Both the position numbers and the translations under genes were made by a program. A stretch of DNA of 5,991 bases, taken from NCBI GenBank assembly GCA_934662925.1, contig CAKUKL010000100.1, positions 1 through 5,991 on the forward strand, written 5' to 3'. Under the pieces are notes generated by a model. The model searched no databases. It was not told the DNA's origin and saw only the letters and a list, made by a program, of their open reading frames with translations. This document shows, piece after piece, positions 1 through 4,785 of the stretch. Positions within the stretch are counted from its first letter, which is position 1. Each line of letters begins with the position of its first letter. This DNA comes from an uncultured Oscillospiraceae bacterium. Its GTDB lineage: Bacteria > Bacillota > Clostridia > Oscillospirales > Oscillospiraceae.

Positions 1-1341
1 GTTGACGCTGGCCACGGAAAAGGCCGCGTGATAGGTGGAGGGAGAGGCCACGATGCCGTGGTCGGGGTTCTCCACCTGGGGCAGGCCGACGGGATTCAGG
101 GGGTTGCTCTCGGCGGTGTTGGTGTCGTTGCCCGCCGCCACAGCCAGAATGATGCCGGCCTTCTCCAGCTTCTGCAGAACGTCGGAGAGGATGCCGCTCA
201 CGTCCGTGTCAAAGCCAGAGGCAGAGCCAAGGCTCATGTTGATGACGTCCACGTCCAGCAGTACGCAGTCCTCCAGCGCCGCCAGCAGCGTGGTGGTCTG
301 GCACTGGCCGCTCCAGCTGTCGAACACCTTCATCTCAGCCAGCTGGGCGTCGGGCGCCACGCCGCGGAAGGTGGTCTCGCCGGACTTCACCGTGTGGCCG
401 GCGGCAATGCCGGACACGTGGACGCCGTGGTTGCTGTTGTCCGCAGTGGCGTCGTAGTCGGCATTGGCGTAGTCAAAGGAATAGATGATCTTGTCGCTGA
501 TCCGGAGCTGGTTCGCGTTCACGTTCTCATAGATGGGCTGATAGGTCGAAGGATCCCAGCCGCCCTCCGTCTTAGCCTGAAACAGCGCCGCCTTCTCGGT
601 CACCAGCGCCTTCATCTGCTCCTGCGTGTAGCGCAGGCTGCCTTCGGGCGCCGTGGCAAAGGCCTCGTGGTCATAGTCAATGCCGGTGTCCAGCACGGCG
701 ATGAGGGTGCCGCTGCCCGTCAGGCCCAGCAGCTCCGTCTCGTTCAGGCCGATCATGCCGGAGCTGTAGTCGGTGTACAGTTCATAGCCCGGCTTGGTGA
801 CGGGAATGGAGAAATACCCCTCAACAAAGGCGTTCTTCACGCCGTCAAGGCTGCGGATCCGCGCGATCTCTCCATAGGGAACTTTCACGGTAAAGGCGTT
901 GATCAGCAGGGAGAAGCTCTCACTATCCTTAAGGCTGACGTCGGCGCTCAAAGCGGCCACCTCGGTCTTGACCTCCTGCTGCATCTCCTGCACCGCCTCC
1001 TGAGCAAGCGCAAGCGTCCGCGTATCGATGGTCTCCTCTTCTCCGTCAACGGAATACAGCATCTGCCGGAATTCTCCGTCCAGCAGTGCCGGAGCCTCCA
1101 GCTGGACGATGACGTTGACGACCTCGTCGGGGTCGTACTTGCTCTCGCCGCCGCTGAACTGCCGCTGGATAAGCTCCTGAAGAGAGTTGCCGTAGGCGGA
1201 GCCGTCCGCTGTTTCCGCCGTAGCTTCGGCGGCCGGCCCGGTCTGCGCGGCGCCCGCCGCCCCGGCCGGAGCCGCGAGACTGGCGCACAGACATACCGCA
1301 AGCAGCAGCGCAAGCGCTGCACGCACACGTTTCTTCATCAT
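1..1341 (-). CDS. Secreted S8 (subtilisin-family) serine protease, lactocepin/C5a-peptidase-like; C-terminus beyond window
   Basis: This is an open frame on the minus strand from ATG at 1341 to the window edge: 447 codons without a stop. Seen: residues 1-5 are basic (MMKKR), then a hydrophobic Ala/Leu core to about residue 24 and an APAGAAGA stretch, which is a type I signal peptide. Residues about 73-177 look like an I9-type prodomain (VVNVIVQL near 74-81). The catalytic domain starts near 210, with the Asp motif VLDTGID (D218), the His motif NHGVHVSGIAAG (H305) and the oxyanion Asn in AAGND (N405). The catalytic Ser motif (GTSMA-like) would lie beyond the left edge. Asp and His are 87 residues apart, far more than in subtilisin, as in large cell-envelope proteases. 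AGGAGG (1346-1351) lies 4 nt before the ATG at 1341 and 7 nt before a second ATG at 1338, so either may be the start. Known for the family: secreted or wall-anchored endopeptidase that degrades proteins outside the cell. It is divergent from the operon at 1736 and has its own promoter. Confidence 0.93.
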   Translation of the reverse strand, partial: MMKKRVRAALALLLAVCLCASLAAPAGAAGAAQTGPAAEATAETADGSAYGNSLQELIQRQFSGGESKYDPDEVVNVIVQLEAPALLDGEFRQMLYSVDGEEETIDTRTLALAQEAVQEMQQEVKTEVAALSADVSLKDSESFSLLINAFTVKVPYGEIARIRSLDGVKNAFVEGYFSIPVTKPGYELYTDYSSGMIGLNETELLGLTGSGTLIAVLDTGIDYDHEAFATAPEGSLRYTQEQMKALVTEKAALFQAKTEGGWDPSTYQPIYENVNANQLRISDKIIYSFDYANADYDATADNSNHGVHVSGIAAGHTVKSGETTFRGVAPDAQLAEMKVFDSWSGQCQTTTLLAALEDCVLLDVDVINMSLGSASGFDTDVSGILSDVLQKLEKAGIILAVAAGNDTNTAESNPLNPVGLPQVENPDHGIVASPSTYHAAFSVASVN

Positions 1342-1411
1342 GTTTCCTCCTGTCCTGAAAATTGCACCAGAGCCGCGCTCCCCCCTTGGACGCGCATTCC
1401 CGGTTTTGAAT

Positions 1412-1440
1412 ATTTTAGCGCGCTGAATTGCAAAATTCAA
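1412..1440 (-). promoter_or_regulatory. Sigma-A-type promoter of the S8 protease
   Basis: On the minus strand, TTGAAT (-35, 1435-1440) and TAAAAT (-10, 1412-1417) are separated by exactly 17 nt. Each hexamer differs from the consensus by one or two bases. The expected transcription start is near 1405, giving a leader of about 64 nt that contains the AGGAGG ribosome binding site. This is a motif-based prediction. It is the best match I found between the protease start and the divergent gene. Confidence 0.66.
1424..1439. promoter_or_regulatory. Palindromic site overlapping the protease -35 box (possible operator)
   Basis: TGAATT (1424-1429) and AATTCA (1434-1439) form a perfect 6-bp inverted repeat around a 4-nt centre (GCAA). 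The right arm covers five of the six bases of the protease -35 hexamer, and the left arm sits in the spacer. That is a typical position for a repressor site. No regulator gene is in the window and I cannot assign a protein family, so the operator role is inference. AT-rich promoters also yield such short palindromes by chance. Confidence 0.3.
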
Positions 1441-1674
1441 TCAATGCGAGATTGCACCCGCTCAACTCCTGTGAGACGCGGCTCCGCTATTCCGATAATT
1501 TTCCCCGCAATTCAACCGGCGCGATATAAACTGAAGCAGGACAACACTGTTTCTGCCGCAGCCCTGCCATTTTTGATTCGCGGCGGTCAACCGACGCTTT
1601 AATTTTTTCCGTCGAAATACGCTTCCCCGTCTTGACACTCCTGCCGCTGTGTCCCATCCTTTTCCGGGCTCCGC

Positions 1675-1704
1675 TTGACCGTTCCGCCCCTGCGGTGGTA
1701 CACT
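1675..1704 (+). promoter_or_regulatory. Extended -10 promoter of the dehydratase-like operon
   Basis: TTGACC (-35, 1675-1680) is followed after 18 nt by TACACT (-10, 1699-1704). A TG dinucleotide at 1696-1697, one base before the -10, makes it an extended -10 element. The start of transcription would fall near 1711, leaving a leader of about 25 nt before the ATG at 1736. The ribosome binding site AAGGAG (1724-1729) is 6 nt before that ATG. A second TTGACA at 1632-1637 lacks a good -10 partner. The prediction rests on motifs only. Confidence 0.6.
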
Positions 1705-1735
1705 GTCCTCTGTTTACAACAGAAAGGAGATCGCC

Positions 1736-3007
1736 ATGACGATCACCGAGACCTTCGGCCATTGGGTCGAACAGCTCAATACCCGCCGCCCGGAGCAGGC
1801 CCGGCGGCTGCTGAAAACCGGCTGGGCCGCCCAGCGGCTGCGGTTCGGCGCCGCGCCCGACCGCCGACTGCTCCCCGCCGACCGGTATCTGGCCTGCCTG
1901 ATGATGGACGCCATGCGCGCCCCGCTCCGCCAGCCCCGGCAGTCCGCGCTGGTCAGCGTGTTCACCCCCTGCCAACTCCTTCACGAGGTGGGGCTGCACC
2001 CCTACAACGCTGAGAGTATGTCCTGCTATCTGTCCGCCAGCCGGGCGGACTCGGGCTGCATCCAGCGGGCGGAGGCCGACGGCATCGCCGAGACGCTGTG
2101 TAGTTATCACAAGACCTGCCTTGGCGCGGCGGAGAGCGGCCTGCTCCCCGCCCCCCGCTGCGTGGTGTACACCAACCTGACCTGCGACGCCAACATGCTG
2201 ACTTTCCGGCGGCTGGCGGAGCTGTACGGCGTGCCGTCCTTCTTCATCGACGTCCCCATCCGGCAGGATGAGGACAGCGTGGCCTACGTGGCCGGGCAGC
2301 TCCGGGAGCTAGCGGCCTTTCTGGAGCAGCAGACCGGGAAAAAGGTGAATGAGGACAGTCTCCGGGCCCGGCTGGCCCGCTCGGAGCGCACCCGGGAAAA
2401 TTACCGGCAGTTCCAGCAGGCCCGGGCGGACCGCTGCATCCCTACCGATCTGGTGACCCCCATGTACTCGGGCATGACCGCCCACATCCTGCTGGGCACC
2501 GAGAAAGAGGAGCGGTACACCCAAATGCTCCTCCGGGATGTGTCCTCCGCGCCCCCGGCTCAGGGAAAGCGCATCTACTGGATGCACACCATCCCCTTCT
2601 GGTCGGACGCGGTGAAAGAGCTGCTGTGCTTCAAAGACAGCGACCAGATCGTGGGCGAGGAGCTGTGCGAGGCCTGCGACTATCCCATCTATCCGGAGCG
2701 CCCCTACGAGGCCATGGCCGCCCAGATGGTCTACCACGCCCTCAACGGCCCGGTGACCCACCGCATTGAGCTTGGCATCCGCCACGCCCGGCAGGCCGGG
2801 GCGGACGGCGCGGTGTGGTTCTGCCACTGGGGCTGCAAGCACACGCTGGGCGGCGCGCAGCTGGCCAAGAAAAAGTTCGAGGCGGCGGGCTTCCCCCTGC
2901 TCCTGCTGGACGGCGACGGCTGCGACCGCAGCCACGGCGGCGAGGGGCAGACCGCCACCCGGCTGGGCGCGTTTCTGGAAATGCTGGAGGAGGGCCGCCA
3001 TGGATGA
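1736..3007 (+). CDS. 2-hydroxyacyl-CoA dehydratase / benzoyl-CoA reductase family (HgdB-like) subunit
   Basis: The product has 423 residues and starts at an ATG with AAGGAG 6 nt upstream. Family features seen: VFTPCQLLHEVGLHPY (75-90) matches the common N-terminal 'P-x-E-LL-x-A-x-G-x-x-P' element. Three Cys-centred segments follow in family order: CSYHKTCLG (C122, C128), TNLTCDANMLTF (C150) and VWFCHWGCKHT (C363, C367). Between them, VPSFFIDVP (166-174) is the strand leading to the substrate or cluster pocket. Residues 175-235 are charged and probably helical. Family knowledge: such subunits bind [4Fe-4S] or double-cubane [8Fe-9S] clusters and receive one electron from an HgdC-type ATPase, either to dehydrate 2-hydroxyacyl-CoA by a ketyl radical or to reduce difficult substrates. 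Length fits the HgdB/BcrB range (about 380-440). It is cytoplasmic and oxygen-sensitive by inference. It overlaps the next gene by 8 nt, so the two are probably co-translated partners. The substrate is unknown. HgdB-like family membership is firm; dehydratase versus reductase is not. Confidence 0.87.
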   Translation: MTITETFGHWVEQLNTRRPEQARRLLKTGWAAQRLRFGAAPDRRLLPADRYLACLMMDAMRAPLRQPRQSALVSVFTPCQLLHEVGLHPYNAESMSCYLSASRADSGCIQRAEADGIAETLCSYHKTCLGAAESGLLPAPRCVVYTNLTCDANMLTFRRLAELYGVPSFFIDVPIRQDEDSVAYVAGQLRELAAFLEQQTGKKVNEDSLRARLARSERTRENYRQFQQARADRCIPTDLVTPMYSGMTAHILLGTEKEERYTQMLLRDVSSAPPAQGKRIYWMHTIPFWSDAVKELLCFKDSDQIVGEELCEACDYPIYPERPYEAMAAQMVYHALNGPVTHRIELGIRHARQAGADGAVWFCHWGCKHTLGGAQLAKKKFEAAGFPLLLLDGDGCDRSHGGEGQTATRLGAFLEMLEEGRHG

Positions 3008-4658
3008 CCGGACGTTCTACATCTGCAAATACACCCCGGTGGAGCTGCTGTCCGCTTACGGCGGACGGTGCGCCAATTTCAACGACATGCCCGAGGGCTT
3101 CGACCGGGCGGATCAGCTGGCCCACCCCAACCTCTGCGGCTTCGGCAAGGCTCTGCTGGAAGCCGTCATGGCCGGACAGATTCGGGAGCTGGTGCTGGTG
3201 GCCTGCTGCGACACCATCCGGAGCATCTACGACATTCTGGCCGACTCCGGCCAGCTGGATTTTCTCTACCTGCTGGATATGCTCCACTGCGGCACCGCCT
3301 GCGCCCGGGAGCGGACGGCGGCCCAGCTCAAGGCGCTGGCCCGGGCTTACGGCACATATAAGGGGACGGAGTTTGACGAAACCACCTTCCGGGCCGCCTT
3401 CCGGCCGCCGGAGCACCCCTCCGGCCCCCACATCTCCGTGCTGGGTGCGCGGATGGGGACGGAACTGTTCCGCATGACGGAGTGCGCCATGCCCCTGCCG
3501 GTGGAAAACGCCACCTGCGTCCACAACCGCTCTGTCGGCACCCTTCCCCCGCCGGAGGGGCTGAACTTTGACAGCCTGATGGACTGGTACGCCGGGGAGC
3601 TGCTGGCCCAGACGCCCTGTATGCGCATGGCGGACAATTCCGGCCGCAGGCAGCTTTACAATGACCCGGACCTCCGGGGCATCATCTACCACACCGTAAA
3701 ATTCTGCGACTTTTACGGCTTTGAATACGCCCAGATCAAGGAGAACGCCGGCGTTCCCCTGCTGAAGATCGAATCGGACTACACCGTGCAGAGCAGCGGG
3801 CAGCTCCTCACCCGGCTGGAGGCCTTCGCCGAGAGTATGGAGCCGCCCCGCCCCGCCGAAAAGGAGAACACCATGGGAAAAGGTTATTTTGCAGGCATCG
3901 ACAGCGGCTCCACCAGCACCGACGTGGTCATTCTCGACCGGGATCAAAACATGGTGGCCGGGGTCATTCTCCCCACCGGGGCCGGGGCCGCGCTTGGGGC
4001 GGAGCGGGCGCTGGAGCAGGCGCTGGACGCCGCCGGGCTGCGCCGGGAGGACATCGACGCGCTGGTCACCACCGGCTACGGCCGGGGCTCCATTCAGGCC
4101 GGAGACAAGAGCGTCACCGAGATCACCTGCCACGCCCGGGGCGCCCACTTTCTCGACCCCGCCGTCCGCACGGTCATCGACATCGGCGGGCAGGACAGCA
4201 AGGTCATCCGGCTGGACGAACAGGGCGGCGTGGCCAACTTCGTCATGAATGACAAATGCGCCGCCGGGACGGGCCGGTTCCTCGAGATGATGGCACGCAC
4301 CATGGAGATGAGTCTGGATGACATGAGCCGGGCGGGCCTGAGCTACACCGAGGACGTGACCATTTCCAGCATGTGTACGGTGTTCGCCGAGTCAGAGGTG
4401 GTATCCCTCATCGCCCAGAACAAGGCCGCCGACGACATCGTCCATGGTCTTGACAAGGCGGTGGCCTCCAAGACGGCGGCGCTGGCCCACCGGGTGGGCG
4501 GCGAAGGGCCGTACATGATGACCGGCGGCGTGTCCAAAAACGCGGGACTGGTCAAGGCGCTGGAGGAAAAGCTGGGCGAAAAGCTGGTCATCAGCGACAA
4601 GGCCCAGCTGTGCGGCGCACTGGGCGCGGCGCTGTTCGCCATGGATCTGGCGGAATAA
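3000..4658 (+). CDS. Fusion of a compact HgdB-like dehydratase domain with an HgdC-type ATPase activator (BadF/BadG/BcrA/BcrD family)
   Basis: The product has 552 residues. The start ATG at 3000 overlaps the previous gene's stop (ATGGATGA) and has GGAGGAGGG (2986-2994) 5 nt upstream. Residues 1-291 are a short HgdB-like domain: YTPVELLSAYGG (11-22), PNLCGFGKALLE (C46), VACCDTIRSIYD (C69, C70) and VKFCDFYGFE (C236), ending in the family's usual C-terminal strand and helix IESDYTVQSSGQLLTRLEAF (257-276, 20 residues). At 291 aa it is clearly smaller than HgdB (about 380). A Pro/charged linker, about 279-291, follows. Residues 292-552 are a complete activator of 261 aa, close to HgdC (about 260): ATP-binding GIDSGSTSTD (near 299-308), TGYGRGS, DIGGQDSK, NDKCAAGTGRF (C420) and SSMCTVFAESEV (C459). 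Those two Cys are the family's ligands for the [4Fe-4S] cluster shared across the activator dimer, and MTGGVSKN is the late nucleotide-binding motif. Inferred role: ATP-dependent electron injector tethered to its own acceptor subunit, working with the 423-aa partner. The terminator downstream ends the operon. Confidence 0.88.
   Translation: MDDRTFYICKYTPVELLSAYGGRCANFNDMPEGFDRADQLAHPNLCGFGKALLEAVMAGQIRELVLVACCDTIRSIYDILADSGQLDFLYLLDMLHCGTACARERTAAQLKALARAYGTYKGTEFDETTFRAAFRPPEHPSGPHISVLGARMGTELFRMTECAMPLPVENATCVHNRSVGTLPPPEGLNFDSLMDWYAGELLAQTPCMRMADNSGRRQLYNDPDLRGIIYHTVKFCDFYGFEYAQIKENAGVPLLKIESDYTVQSSGQLLTRLEAFAESMEPPRPAEKENTMGKGYFAGIDSGSTSTDVVILDRDQNMVAGVILPTGAGAALGAERALEQALDAAGLRREDIDALVTTGYGRGSIQAGDKSVTEITCHARGAHFLDPAVRTVIDIGGQDSKVIRLDEQGGVANFVMNDKCAAGTGRFLEMMARTMEMSLDDMSRAGLSYTEDVTISSMCTVFAESEVVSLIAQNKAADDIVHGLDKAVASKTAALAHRVGGEGPYMMTGGVSKNAGLVKALEEKLGEKLVISDKAQLCGALGAALFAMDLAE
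3861..3866 (+). promoter_or_regulatory. Internal Shine-Dalgarno inside the fusion gene
   Basis: AAGGAG at 3861-3866 lies 6 nt before an in-frame ATG at 3873. That ATG begins MGKGYFAGIDSGST, exactly where a free-standing HgdC-type activator normally begins. Spacing and strength equal those of the ordinary gene starts in this window. It therefore probably still allows initiation at the activator domain, in addition to read-through from 3000. Whether it is used cannot be told from sequence. Confidence 0.55.
3873..4658 (+). other. Possible free HgdC-type activator made from an internal start
   Basis: This is the 3' part of the fusion gene, listed separately because it may also be translated alone. 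From the ATG at 3873 it would give a 261-residue protein spanning the whole BadF/BcrA-type fold. Numbered from this start, the cluster Cys are C129 and C168, and the first phosphate-binding loop is D10-SGST. It agrees closely with my memory of HgdC of Acidaminococcus fermentans (about 260 aa, cluster Cys near 127 and 166). Known activators are homodimers with one [4Fe-4S] cluster between the two subunits. A free copy could pair with another free copy or with the fused one. This is an alternative product, not a second locus. Confidence 0.42.
4517..4533 (+). repeat. 17-nt repeat, copy 1 (within the activator MTGGV motif)
   Basis: The 17 bases from G4517 to T4533 encode part of the conserved MTGGV motif near the end of the ATPase activator domain. 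The same 17 bases, in the same orientation, recur at 4706-4722 in the gap after the gene. The flanks differ on both sides immediately outside the match. Confidence 0.8.
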
Positions 4659-4705
4659 GAATCACCCCAGCCGACAAAAATAAGCACGGTTTTCAGAGTT
4701 AACCG

Positions 4706-4722
4706 GATGACCGGCGGCGTGT
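4706..4722 (+). repeat. 17-nt repeat, copy 2 (intergenic; possible remnant of an activator gene end)
   Basis: This is an exact copy of 4517-4533, located 47 nt after the operon's stop codon. Read from its ATG at 4707, the frame gives MTGGVFPSAGR then a stop (TAA at 4740-4742). The gene copy reads MTGGVSKNAGL, so Ala-Gly also line up beyond the exact match. No ribosome binding site precedes the ATG, so I do not call a gene. A decayed fragment of a second activator gene, or a local duplication, would explain it. Chance is possible but unlikely for 17 exact bases over so short a distance. Confidence 0.72.
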
Positions 4723-4740
4723 TTCCCTCTGCCGGACGTT

Positions 4741-4782
4741 AAAAAAACGGCGTGTTTTTTGCGAAAAACACGCCGTTTTTTT
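4741..4782. terminator. Bidirectional intrinsic terminator between convergent genes
   Basis: The arms 4741-4759 and 4764-4782 are perfectly complementary over 19 bp with a 4-nt loop (TGCG). The stem has a GC-rich middle (ACGGCGTG) flanked by A/T runs. Read on the plus strand, the stem ends in seven T (4776-4782), ending the dehydratase-like operon about 80-120 nt after its stop. Read on the minus strand, the A run at 4741-4747 becomes the U tract, ending the hexokinase transcript, whose stop codon at 4786-4788 is only 3 nt away. One hairpin thus serves both converging units. Confidence 0.92.
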
Positions 4783-4785
4783 CGT

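Larger units (their letters stand above)
1342..1735. other. Divergent intergenic region (394 nt)
   Basis: This gap separates the minus-strand protease from the plus-strand operon. It holds the protease leader and promoter (about 1342-1440) and the operon promoter and leader (about 1675-1735). The middle, roughly 1441-1670, is more AT-rich than the genes. I see no small gene with a credible ribosome binding site there, no tRNA and no strong hairpin or terminator. The long open frames crossing this gap on either strand lack a start with a Shine-Dalgarno, and their predicted proteins do not resemble any family I recognise. Confidence 0.6.

Noticed and set aside
28..1602. Very long plus-strand open frame (524 codons) antisense to the protease
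   Set aside because: Its translation is low-complexity His/Val/Gly/Leu/Arg text typical of the reverse strand of a GC-rich gene, it has no Shine-Dalgarno, and the minus strand carries clear subtilase motifs.
1632..1660. TTGACA at 1632-1637 as the operon -35 box
   Set aside because: At 16-18 nt spacing the -10 position reads close to CATCCT, a poor match; TTGACC at 1675 with an extended -10 is much better.
1342..1735. Small RNA, riboswitch or small gene in the divergent gap
   Set aside because: I found no strong stem followed by a T run, no recognisable riboswitch core and no short frame with a ribosome binding site.
2766..2999. Upstream extension of the fusion gene to an ATG at 2766
   Set aside because: The extra 78 residues overlap the coding end of the first dehydratase-like gene in another frame and are Arg/Ala/Pro-rich with no family match; the ATG at 3000 has a strong ribosome binding site.
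3830..3880. Fusion as an artefact of a single-base sequencing error
   Set aside because: I looked for a nearby stop in the other frames around the junction and found none between about 3840 and 3890, so a one-base shift would not restore two neatly separated genes. A substituted stop codon cannot be excluded from sequence alone.
2742..4148. Minus-strand open frame of 468 codons across the dehydratase-like operon
   Set aside because: It is antisense to two genes with conserved motifs, has no ribosome binding site and no recognisable domain.
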